Shown piece after piece: positions 27,549 through 35,373 of a stretch of DNA of 64,000 nucleotides. The stretch spans positions 1 to 64,000 of the forward strand of contig JBGTKP010000053.1 of NCBI GenBank assembly GCA_041744575.1, in the 5' to 3' direction. Origin of the DNA: JTS-RE37 sp041744575. Lineage in GTDB: Bacteria > Bacteroidota > Bacteroidia > Flavobacteriales > Flavobacteriaceae. Position numbers and translations under genes: made by a program. The notes under the pieces are model-generated. The model did not search any database. It worked only from the letters and a program-made list of their open reading frames with translations, and had not been told where the DNA came from. Positions within the stretch are counted from its first letter, which is position 1. The number at the start of each line of letters is the position of its first letter.

Positions 27549-28097
27549 TTACATGCTGGCAAATGTTACAGGCAGGCTGACCCGGGTGGTTCCCCAGCCC
27601 ATCACCATGTCCGCACCTCCATCAGCATCCTTGAAGGCGATGGAAAACGATTCAAGTGATTCTCCGCCTTTACTCGCCGCCGCTTTTACCCTGGCCATGT
27701 CGGCGGATTCGTCATACGAATAGGCACCCCATTGGTTCAATTTACTGTTAAGGATCACGGTCCATTCCTTATCGCCGGGAATGGTGAAAAGAGAATAAGC
27801 CCCCGCTTTTATATCGGTTCCGCCCACTTTCGCATCCTTGTAGAAAACAATTTCTACCGCTTCGTTGGCGCCGGTCCGCCATACTTTGCCTGCAGGCGCA
27901 AGTTCTGCCATGGAGCGTCCCTTTAATTGCGGACGGCTATAGGTAACCCTGACTAATTTATCAGCTTCTTTATAACTCGAGGGGAATGCGGCAATGTCAG
28001 CCGGACTCTTATCCATCCCTCCGAATTCCTGCGAGATCGCGTTTGTAGAAAATACCAGAGCTAGTGCTAAGGTGGCAAGCGTCATTAATTTTTTCAT
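27549..28097 (-). CDS. DUF2911 exported protein
   Basis: A 182-residue secreted or periplasmic protein: signal peptide MKKLMTLATLALALVFSTNA with cleavage before ISQE or QEFG, then one DUF2911 domain. Family-typical stretches are VRVTYSRPQLKGRSM, GKVWRTGANEAVEIVFYKDA, AGAYSLFTIPGDKEWTVILN and MGWGTTRVSLPV. The fold is beta-rich and no catalytic residues are known. Function unknown across the phylum. It is a single-gene unit, divergent from asnB across a 247-base AT-rich spacer and convergent with the amidohydrolase gene. Confidence 0.85.
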   Translation of the reverse strand: MKKLMTLATLALALVFSTNAISQEFGGMDKSPADIAAFPSSYKEADKLVRVTYSRPQLKGRSMAELAPAGKVWRTGANEAVEIVFYKDAKVGGTDIKAGAYSLFTIPGDKEWTVILNSKLNQWGAYSYDESADMARVKAAASKGGESLESFSIAFKDADGGADMVMGWGTTRVSLPVTFASM

Positions 28098-28310
28098 AGT
28101 AAGAAGTATTTGTTTTTCGTGCCGTTAAAGCTAAATCCTTTTTAATTGAGACCCTTATAAAGAGTCGTTAAATTTTAAGGGACTTACAGAAACCTGTATA
28201 TTAAGAGATAAGTGATAATAAATACTATCAATTTATTTATAAATATTCATTTTATATATTAAATTATAATCAATAAGCAGTAATATGTTTTTTAAATAAT
28301 ACTTTCGATG

Positions 28311-28318
28311 CATCTTTG
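28311..28318 (+). promoter_or_regulatory. Possible -7 box of asnB
   Basis: CATCTTTG differs from TAnnTTTG by T to C at the first base. It sits 26 bases before the asnB ATG in an AT-rich spacer, which is a suitable place. No clear -33 TTG. Confidence 0.35.
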
Positions 28319-28344
28319 CCTGCTAATTATAATATCAGTGTTTT

Positions 28345-30015
28345 ATGTGTGGAATTGTATGCGCGTTTGATGTGAAAGAGTCTACGGAACTCCTGCGGCC
28401 TCAGTTGCTTGAGATGTCAAAAAAAGTAAGGCACCGGGGGCCTGACTGGAGTGGTATTTACGCCGACTCCAGGGCAATTTTAGCTCATGAAAGGCTTGCC
28501 ATCGTAGATCCCGCTTCTGGAAAGCAACCGCTTTTCAGCGAAGACGGATCGCTGGTACTGGCGGCCAATGGCGAAATCTATAACCACAGGGAGCTGCGCA
28601 GGCAGTTTGAGGGCAAGTACAACTTTCGTACACAATCTGACTGTGAGGTAATCCTGGCCCTGTACAAAGCCAAAGGCACTGACTTTCTGGATGAGCTGAA
28701 CGGCATTTTCGGATTTGCCATTTACGATTCGGCTACCGGAGACTATTTTGTAGCGAGGGATCACATGGGTATCATCCCGCTTTATATTGGCTGGGACAGG
28801 AAAGGTACTTTTTATGTCGCATCAGAATTAAAGGCACTCGAAGGCACTTGTACGCGGATAGAACTTTTCCCCCCAGGCCACTACCTGCACAGCCGGCATG
28901 GTGAATTTATACAATGGTATTCCAGGGATTGGATGGAATACGAGGCGGTTTGTGAGAATAAAACGGTGATTGCAGACATCCGTACGGCTCTTGATGCAGC
29001 AGTGCACAGACAGCTGATGTCCGATGTTCCGTATGGGGTTCTTTTGTCGGGGGGCCTTGATTCTTCTATAACTTCGGCCATCGCCAAGAAGTATTCACAG
29101 AAGCGTATCGAGACAGATGATACCAAGGAGGCCTGGTGGCCCCAATTGCATTCTTTTTCAGTGGGCCTCGAAGGTTCTCCGGATCTGGCAGCAGCCCAAA
29201 AGGTATCGGAACATATCGGCACCGTGCATCACGAAATAAAATTTACGATTCAGGAAGGCCTGGATGCCATCAGGGATGTCATCTACAACCTCGAAACCTA
29301 TGATATTACCACCATAAGAGCCTCAACTCCTATGTATCTGATGGCCAGGGTCATCAAATCAATGGGTATTAAAATGGTATTGTCCGGAGAAGGAGCCGAT
29401 GAATTGTTCGGGGGATACCTCTACTTCCACAAAGCCCCCAATCCCCGCGAATTCCATGAGGAGACGGTCAGGAAACTGAGCAAACTGCACATGTATGACT
29501 GCCTTCGGGCCAACAAGTCGCTGGCTGCATGGGGCATTGAAGGCCGGGTGCCATTTTTGGATAAAGAGTTTATGGATGTTGCGATGCGGATCAACCCACA
29601 AGATAAAATGATCAACGGAGAACGCATGGAAAAATGGGTGTTACGCAAGGCATTTGAAGATATGTTACCTGCCAGCGTTGCCTGGCGTCAAAAGGAGCAA
29701 TTTTCAGATGGGGTCGGATACAGCTGGATTGATACCCTTAAAGTCATGGTAAATGATGAGGTAAGCAACGACCAGTTGGCGAATGCCAAATTCAGATTTC
29801 CCATACAAACTCCATCGACCAAAGAAGAATACTATTACCGGGCTATTTTTGAAGGACATTTTCCTTCTGATGCGGCAGCCCGCTGTGTTCCTCAGGAACC
29901 TTCCGTGGCCTGCAGTACGAAGATTGCCCTGGAGTGGGATGAAGCTTTTAAAAATATGAATGACCCGTCCGGCAGGGCCGTGGCAAAGGTCCATGATGCG
30001 GCCTATATTAAATGA
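28345..30015 (+). CDS. asnB: Asparagine synthase B (glutamine-hydrolysing)
   Basis: Makes asparagine from aspartate, glutamine and ATP. The 556-residue protein is full length. Cys2 is the amidotransferase nucleophile (MCGIVCAFD), with RHRGPDWSG and NGEIYNH in the glutaminase domain (to about residue 190). The synthetase domain has the PP-loop PYGVLLSGGLDSS near 230-242 and VLSGEGADELFGGY near 345, both ATP/aspartate-binding. A C-terminal extension beyond about 480 is usual for AsnB. It stands alone, divergent from the DUF2911 gene. Confidence 0.95.
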   Translation: MCGIVCAFDVKESTELLRPQLLEMSKKVRHRGPDWSGIYADSRAILAHERLAIVDPASGKQPLFSEDGSLVLAANGEIYNHRELRRQFEGKYNFRTQSDCEVILALYKAKGTDFLDELNGIFGFAIYDSATGDYFVARDHMGIIPLYIGWDRKGTFYVASELKALEGTCTRIELFPPGHYLHSRHGEFIQWYSRDWMEYEAVCENKTVIADIRTALDAAVHRQLMSDVPYGVLLSGGLDSSITSAIAKKYSQKRIETDDTKEAWWPQLHSFSVGLEGSPDLAAAQKVSEHIGTVHHEIKFTIQEGLDAIRDVIYNLETYDITTIRASTPMYLMARVIKSMGIKMVLSGEGADELFGGYLYFHKAPNPREFHEETVRKLSKLHMYDCLRANKSLAAWGIEGRVPFLDKEFMDVAMRINPQDKMINGERMEKWVLRKAFEDMLPASVAWRQKEQFSDGVGYSWIDTLKVMVNDEVSNDQLANAKFRFPIQTPSTKEEYYYRAIFEGHFPSDAAARCVPQEPSVACSTKIALEWDEAFKNMNDPSGRAVAKVHDAAYIK

Positions 30016-30231
30016 TCTTACAGCGACTTCGGGGATCACTGATTTTTTGCCGGCCACTCCGAGTTAGCGGACATAAATACAGGGCGTTCAGCACGGGCGG
30101 TGCGGTGCGGTGATACCAGCATGGTTCCGGGCCTGATCGGGGGGTTGTTCTCATGGGAAAAAGAGATGCCCAAACCATATGGTCCGAGGACAGAAAATGG
30201 CGCCGATTCAAAACACGCCACGCGGCGGGAA

Positions 30232-30254
30232 TTTTCCACAATTTTTGTTGATAA
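30232..30254. promoter_or_regulatory. Pair of inverted DnaA-box-like sites ahead of gyrB
   Basis: TTTTCCACA at 30232-30240 is an exact match to the relaxed DnaA-box consensus TTWTNCACA. Facing it, TGTTGATAA at 30246-30254 is TTATCAACA on the minus strand, one mismatch from the consensus. They are 5 bases apart, 50 bases upstream of the gyrB -7 box. Could allow DnaA to regulate gyrB; chance cannot be excluded. Confidence 0.4.
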
Positions 30255-30303
30255 CTTCGCAGCTTGCAAAAGCGGAAAAACCCTTATTTCACAGGGTATT
30301 CCT

Positions 30304-30311
30304 TATATTTG
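30304..30311 (+). promoter_or_regulatory. -7 promoter box of gyrB
   Basis: TATATTTG matches TAnnTTTG exactly, 39 bases before the ATG at 30351. The transcript would start near 30317. No clear -33 TTG. Confidence 0.5.
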
Positions 30312-30350
30312 CAGGATTGTAAAATTTACAGTTGTAAAGACCTGTTTTTT

Positions 30351-32291
30351 ATGAGTGAGGAAGCAAAAAAAGACAATTATTCCGCCGATAGTATTCAGGC
30401 GCTGGAAGGCATTGAACATGTGCGCATGCGCCCTTCTATGTATATTGGAGATATCGGTGTCCGGGGGTTGCACCATCTGGTCTATGAAGTAGTGGACAAC
30501 TCTATCGATGAGGCGATGGGAGGACATTGTGATACGATTAGTGTGACCATTAATGAGGATAACTCTGTAACTACCAAAGACAATGGCCGCGGGATTCCAG
30601 TGGATCTTCATAAAAAGGAAGGGGTCTCCGCCCTAGAAGTGGTGATGACAAAAATTGGCGCGGGTGGGAAATTTGACAAGGATTCCTACAAAGTATCGGG
30701 AGGGCTCCACGGGGTCGGTGTATCCGTAGTCAATGCCCTTTCAGATCAGCTGAAAGCCACTATTTACAGGCACGGTAAAATCTGGGAACAGGAGTACCAG
30801 AGAGGAAAGGCTTCCTATCCGGTAAAGAGTGTAGGGGACACAGAGGAACGGGGCACTGTGGTTACCTTTCATCCGGATACTTCCATATTTACACAAACTA
30901 TCGAATACAGTTACGAGACCCTTTCTAATCGGATGCGGGAACTTTCTTTTTTGAATAAAGGAGTGACCATCAGCATTACTGACAGACGGGAAAAAGATGA
31001 AAACGGCGAATTTATTTCGGACGTGTTTTATTCTGATCAGGGCCTTAGTGAATTTGTTAAATTTTTGGATGGCAACAGGGAATCCCTGATCAGGAATGTG
31101 ATCGCCATGGAAGGGGAGAAAAATGAAATTCCAGTAGAGGTGGCCATGATTTACAATACGAGCTATACTGAGAACCTCCATTCCTATGTCAATAATATCA
31201 ATACCCATGAAGGAGGTACACACCTGTCAGGTTTCCGACGGGGTCTGACAACCACCCTGAAAAAGTATGCTGATTCTTCTGGGATGCTCGATAAATTAAA
31301 GTTTGAGGTGCAGGGGGATGATTTCAGGGAAGGCCTTACGGCTATTATTTCGGTCAAAGTAGCGGAACCGCAGTTTGAGGGGCAAACCAAAACCAAGCTC
31401 GGGAACCGGGAAGTTTCCGCAGCGGTTTCCCAGGCAGTTTCGGAGATGCTTACCAATTACCTTGAGGAGCATCCGGATGATGCAAAAATTATTGTACAAA
31501 AAGTGATCCTGGCTGCCCAGGCGCGTCATGCCGCTACCAAGGCCAGGGAGATGGTCCAGCGAAAGTCGGTTATGAGTATTGGCGGACTGCCTGGAAAATT
31601 GGCGGATTGCTCAGAACAGGATCCGGTTAAGTGTGAACTCTTCCTGGTGGAAGGGGATTCCGCCGGGGGGACAGCAAAAATGGGTAGGGAACGTAGTTTC
31701 CAGGCTATTTTACCGTTAAGGGGAAAAATCCTCAATGTGGAAAAGGCCATGCAGCATAAGGTTTTTGAGAACGAAGAGATCAAGAATATTTATACGGCTT
31801 TGGGGGTGACTATCGGGACGGAGGAAGACAGCAAAGCGCTCAATCTCGAGAAGCTGCGCTATTATAAGGTAGTGATCATGTGTGACGCGGATGTGGACGG
31901 AAGTCATATCGAAACCCTTATTCTTACCTTTTTCTTCAGGTATATGCGCGAATTGATCGAGGGAGGGCATGTCTATATTGCGACACCGCCCCTGTACCTC
32001 GTTAAAAAAGGCACCAAAAAAAGATATGCCTGGTCCGATAAGGAAAGGGATGAAATTGCGGAGAGCTATAGTGGGGGAGTAAGCATCCAGCGTTACAAAG
32101 GTTTGGGTGAAATGAACGCGGATCAGCTGGCCGATACCACGATGAAACCCGAGAGCAGAACCCTCCGGCAAATCACTATCGATAATGCGACGGAAGCAGA
32201 CAGGGTCTTTTCCATGCTGATGGGCGATGAAGTGCCTCCCAGAAGGGAATTCATCGAAAAGAATGCCGTATATGCCAACATTGATGCATAA
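30351..32291 (+). CDS. gyrB: DNA gyrase subunit B
   Basis: ATPase subunit of the type II topoisomerase that introduces negative supercoils. The 646-residue length fits the compact Bacteroidota form without the large E. coli insertion. GHKL ATPase motifs: EVVDNSIDEAMGG near residue 40, DNGRGIPVD near 71 and GGLHGVGVSVVNALS near 112. TOPRIM motifs: LFLVEGDSAGG near 425 and MCDADVDGSHI near 505. The C-terminal gyrA-binding part includes IQRYKGLGEMNADQL. I chose the ATG at 30351, after the promoter box; the in-frame ATG at 30264 precedes the box. A terminator follows. Confidence 0.97.
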   Translation: MSEEAKKDNYSADSIQALEGIEHVRMRPSMYIGDIGVRGLHHLVYEVVDNSIDEAMGGHCDTISVTINEDNSVTTKDNGRGIPVDLHKKEGVSALEVVMTKIGAGGKFDKDSYKVSGGLHGVGVSVVNALSDQLKATIYRHGKIWEQEYQRGKASYPVKSVGDTEERGTVVTFHPDTSIFTQTIEYSYETLSNRMRELSFLNKGVTISITDRREKDENGEFISDVFYSDQGLSEFVKFLDGNRESLIRNVIAMEGEKNEIPVEVAMIYNTSYTENLHSYVNNINTHEGGTHLSGFRRGLTTTLKKYADSSGMLDKLKFEVQGDDFREGLTAIISVKVAEPQFEGQTKTKLGNREVSAAVSQAVSEMLTNYLEEHPDDAKIIVQKVILAAQARHAATKAREMVQRKSVMSIGGLPGKLADCSEQDPVKCELFLVEGDSAGGTAKMGRERSFQAILPLRGKILNVEKAMQHKVFENEEIKNIYTALGVTIGTEEDSKALNLEKLRYYKVVIMCDADVDGSHIETLILTFFFRYMRELIEGGHVYIATPPLYLVKKGTKKRYAWSDKERDEIAESYSGGVSIQRYKGLGEMNADQLADTTMKPESRTLRQITIDNATEADRVFSMLMGDEVPPRREFIEKNAVYANIDA

Positions 32292-32314
32292 GAAACCGGA
32301 CTTTCACAACAAAA

Positions 32315-32340
32315 ACTCGCCACTCAATGGCGGGTTTTTT
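32315..32340 (+). terminator. Rho-independent terminator of gyrB
   Basis: Stem ACTCGCCA (32315-32322) pairs with TGGCGGGT (32328-32335) around a CTCAA loop, one T-G pair, followed by six T residues. Confidence 0.8.
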
Positions 32341-32362
32341 AGTTTTAGACAAAACTCCTGAA

Positions 32363-33364
32363 ATGAAGAACCTTGTCCTCCCCGCTTTTTTCTGCTGCTA
32401 TCTGATGAGTGCGCAGTCCAATGTAAATGAGTTGCTTGCTGCCGGACTCGCAGATGCACAGCGATTTACCACCGGGTATCTCGCGCCGGTTTCGGAAGGG
32501 ATACTCTATAGCATTTCCGGCAGCTGGTATAACACCGCCGATGCAAAACCCCCGGGTGGGTTTGAAATTTCTATCATCGCCAATACGTCCCTTTTTAAAA
32601 ATAAAGGTGATAAAAAATCATTCCAGCTCAATACAGCGGATTATGAAAATCTTCAATTTGTCGATGGCAGTACTTCCAGGGCAGTATCGACAGGTCTGGG
32701 TGACCTCGAAGGTATCCGTGTATTTGTGGAAGATGATAACGGGATATTGAGGGAAGAATTTGAACTGCCAACAGGATTGGCCTCAGAAGACATCAACTTT
32801 CTTCCCTCGGCCTTCCTTCAGGGGAGTATCAGCCTGCTAAAGGGGACGGAACTAAAGGCCCGCTTCCTTCCCAGAATTAAAACGGATGATGTAGCCATTG
32901 GGATGTATGGTTTCGGCATACAACATGAACTCACAGAACATCTTCCGGCTGATAAAATACTACCGGTCGCCATCTCAGTACTCATCGGTTATACGCATCT
33001 TGACGGTTCCTATGATTTTACGGACACCTCTATAATCGCAGGTGAAGATCAGCGGCTTGAAACCAAAACAAATAGCTGGATCTTTCAGGCCATGGTATCT
33101 AGCAGACTGCCGGTGATCAATTTTTACGGAGGTATCGGCTACCTTACCGGTGCTTCGGAAACTGACATCCTTGGCACCTACCGCGTGCAATCGGGTCCCT
33201 TCCAACAAACCTATACAGACCCTTTTTCAGTTTCCGATAATTCAAGTGGGGTACTGGCCAATCTTGGCGTGAAACTGACACTGGGTTTTTTCAGGATCCA
33301 TGCAGACTACGGCCTAGGTAACTTCAATACCCTTTCGGCAGGACTGAATTTTGGATTCAGGTAG
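32363..33364 (+). CDS. DUF6588-like exported protein
   Basis: A 333-residue exported protein (signal peptide to about residue 16, ending LMSAQ). From about residue 20 it follows the DUF6588 pattern: VNELLAAGLADAQRFTTGYLAPVSEG near the start, then a long run of alternating beta strands to the C-terminal LSAGLNFGFR, consistent with an outer-membrane barrel. Function unknown. The ATG at 32363 begins the signal peptide; the upstream in-frame ATG at 32327 lies inside the gyrB terminator. No clear partner; the next gene is convergent. Confidence 0.7.
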   Translation: MKNLVLPAFFCCYLMSAQSNVNELLAAGLADAQRFTTGYLAPVSEGILYSISGSWYNTADAKPPGGFEISIIANTSLFKNKGDKKSFQLNTADYENLQFVDGSTSRAVSTGLGDLEGIRVFVEDDNGILREEFELPTGLASEDINFLPSAFLQGSISLLKGTELKARFLPRIKTDDVAIGMYGFGIQHELTEHLPADKILPVAISVLIGYTHLDGSYDFTDTSIIAGEDQRLETKTNSWIFQAMVSSRLPVINFYGGIGYLTGASETDILGTYRVQSGPFQQTYTDPFSVSDNSSGVLANLGVKLTLGFFRIHADYGLGNFNTLSAGLNFGFR

Positions 33365-33510
33365 CTGGTTGATTTTTCACGCTCGGCCTTCGAGCAGGTG
33401 CTTGTATCTATTGGTGGAGCACCTTTTCACAATCCCTCAGTCTCGCTAAAAACCGGTACAGGTATATTTAGGCCGGGGTAGTGTTCCAATTTCGCGCTGG
33501 ACCTTTACAT

Positions 33511-33540
33511 AAAAAAACAGCCCCTGATTACAAGGGCTGC
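33511..33540 (-). terminator. Terminator of the small lipoprotein gene
   Basis: Stem CAGCCC (33518-33523) pairs with GGGCTG (33534-33539); on the minus strand the stem is followed by seven T residues. Confidence 0.65.
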
Positions 33541-33573
33541 GTTCATAACTATATGGAAAAATAAACAGGGGTT

Positions 33574-33948
33574 TTATTCGCGGGTCGCCACGATATGTCC
33601 ATCCAGGTCCTCGAGGTATTCGGTAGCGTTCGTCAGTTCTTTCATACTCACTTTCCTTGGTGCCATGTCGGTGCCGGGATAGGAAATCATATAATAGTCA
33701 TTCTGACGTTCCCATTTGAAATCTGTTTTAAAGGAAAGTTTTTTGCTATTATATTGGTGGTACCTTCCCAGGTAGGCATCATTAAAAGTCCATTCCTGGC
33801 GGATCGTCTGAGATTGGTCACCAGCGGACGGCTGAACCTCCACTTTATACCAGATGCCAATGACAGGGTCGTTATTCTCGGGGATTCTTGAACAGTTGCT
33901 GGCCGCGACAATAGCGATGATGGCCAGAAATGAAAAAAGTCTTTTCAT
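33574..33948 (-). CDS. Small lipoprotein of unknown function
   Basis: I do not recognise a named family. The 124-residue product has a lipoprotein signal (IIAIVAASNC, lipid Cys19) followed by a single beta-rich domain with several aromatic residues: VIGIWYKVEVQ, RQEWTFNDAYLGRYHQYNSK, DFKWERQNDYYMISYPG and a helical tail MKELTNATEYLEDLDGH. GIWY...W.F....G..... is reminiscent of lipocalin-like small lipoproteins that are frequent in Bacteroidota, but this is only a pattern impression. Single-gene unit with its own terminator. Confidence 0.6.
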   Translation of the reverse strand: MKRLFSFLAIIAIVAASNCSRIPENNDPVIGIWYKVEVQPSAGDQSQTIRQEWTFNDAYLGRYHQYNSKKLSFKTDFKWERQNDYYMISYPGTDMAPRKVSMKELTNATEYLEDLDGHIVATRE

Positions 33949-34164
33949 TTTGCAGGTTATTACAGGATTTGGGTATCTTAATAACGGTTTCCTTACATCG
34001 CTATTGCCAAAATTCGATGTATAACATCAAATGAGGCCAATCTTCGTTGAACGACTTTTTTCTTTAACATTTAATAGGAAAAAACTTTCAAAATAAACAA
34101 AAATGGAAGGGGAACCCATGGGAGGAATCTGCCCGGGGAATATCGGTACTATTTCAAAAATCCC

Positions 34165-34172
34165 TATTTTTG
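34165..34172 (+). promoter_or_regulatory. -7 promoter box of mdh
   Basis: TATTTTTG matches TAnnTTTG exactly, 60 bases before the ATG at 34232. It supports that start over an in-frame ATG at 34103, which lies upstream of the box. Confidence 0.4.
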
Positions 34173-34231
34173 GCAGGCATCAATTCCCTTGCGATGCAGA
34201 AAATCATACAAACCATTATAAAGATAAGTAC

Positions 34232-35158
34232 ATGAAAATTACTGTTGTTGGCGCGGGTGCCGTAGGTGCCAGTTGTGCGGAATATATTGCCATCAAGGAT
34301 TTCGCTTCAGAAGTTGTATTGCTGGACATCAAGGAAGGTTACGCCGAAGGCAAGGCCATGGACCTCATGCAAACAGCCTCCCTGAATGGTTTTGATACAA
34401 GGATCACAGGCACAACAGGAGATTATTCCCGTACTGCGGACAGTCACATAGCGGTGATCACTTCCGGAATTCCAAGAAAGCCGGGTATGACCCGTGAGGA
34501 ACTGATAGGGATCAATGCCGGGATTGTAAAGGAAGTGGCATCCAACCTGGTCGCGCATTCCCCCGAAGTGATCCTTATAGTGGTAAGCAATCCAATGGAT
34601 ACCATGACGTACCTTGTTCATAAGTCCACAGGGCTCAGGAAAAACAAGATCATTGGCATGGGCGGGGCACTTGACAGCGCACGGTTCAAATACCGGCTGG
34701 CAGAAGCCCTCGAAGCGCCACTTTCAGATGTCGATGGCATGGTGATCGGAGGACACAGCGATACGGGAATGGTACCTCTGACAGCGCATGCCACACGAAA
34801 CAGCATCAGGGTTTCCGAATTCCTGTCTTCTGACCGTTTGAACCAGGTAGCGGAGGAAACCAAGGTCGGGGGTGCTACCTTAACAAAATTGCTGGGAACA
34901 AGCGCCTGGTATGCGCCGGGCGCAGCTGTATCCGCCCTTGTTCAGTCGATTGCCTGCGATCAGAAAAAGCTATTTCCATGTTCGGTGATGCTTGACGGGG
35001 AATACGGACTCAGTGATATCTGCATAGGGGTTCCCGTGATCCTTGGCAGAAATGGGATCGAAAAAATTGTAAGCATCGACCTGGATGCATCTGAAAAGGC
35101 GCAAATGACCGAAAGCGCGGACGGTGTGAATCAGGTCAACGCGCTTCTAAAGATCTGA
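34232..35158 (+). CDS. mdh: Malate dehydrogenase
   Basis: Oxidises malate to oxaloacetate with NAD+ in the citric acid cycle. The 308-residue protein is of the LDH-like malate dehydrogenase type. ITVVGAGAVGASCAEYI gives the Rossmann loop (the usual GxGxxG reads GAGAVG), LLDIKEGYAEG the NAD-specific Asp, SGIPRKPGMTREEL the mobile loop with substrate Arg residues, IVVSNPMDTMTYL and GALDSARFKYRLA the core with the second Arg, and VIGGHSDTGMVPL the catalytic His near residue 175. The start is set by the Rossmann strand. Single-gene unit. Confidence 0.93.
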   Translation: MKITVVGAGAVGASCAEYIAIKDFASEVVLLDIKEGYAEGKAMDLMQTASLNGFDTRITGTTGDYSRTADSHIAVITSGIPRKPGMTREELIGINAGIVKEVASNLVAHSPEVILIVVSNPMDTMTYLVHKSTGLRKNKIIGMGGALDSARFKYRLAEALEAPLSDVDGMVIGGHSDTGMVPLTAHATRNSIRVSEFLSSDRLNQVAEETKVGGATLTKLLGTSAWYAPGAAVSALVQSIACDQKKLFPCSVMLDGEYGLSDICIGVPVILGRNGIEKIVSIDLDASEKAQMTESADGVNQVNALLKI

Positions 35159-35303
35159 CCCTCCTTTCTGGATAGGAGCCCTCGTTTTTCAGGGAGTGAA
35201 CGATTTTCTGAAAGCTCACATCTTCGGAGGTTCTCACCTTAAACCCCGGAACCTGGGGCAGGAATGGCTGTCCGCAGGACTGCAGATTAATAGCATAAAT
35301 TAA

Positions 35304-35334
35304 TTGTCAGTTCCTGTTGGAAATAATATATTTG
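35304..35334 (+). promoter_or_regulatory. Promoter of secDF
   Basis: A full Bacteroidota promoter: TTG at 35304-35306 and TATATTTG at 35327-35334, separated by 20 bases. Transcription would begin near 35340, about 34 bases before the ATG. Confidence 0.65.
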
Positions 35335-35373
35335 CACGCTGTTTGCAAAACCATCACCTAATTCTATTAACTC

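Larger units (their letters stand above)
30016..30350. other. Intergenic region upstream of gyrB
   Basis: A 335-base spacer. The left two-thirds holds no gene or repeat that I recognise apart from a short GGTGC repeat near 30100-30110. The right part has a pair of DnaA-box-like sites (30232-30254) and the gyrB promoter box. No terminator for asnB is evident. Confidence 0.5.

Noticed and set aside
30232..30254. Possible chromosomal origin (oriC)
   Set aside because: Only two DnaA-like boxes, no AT-rich unwinding element cluster, and no dnaA or dnaN nearby; kept only as a possible gyrB control site.
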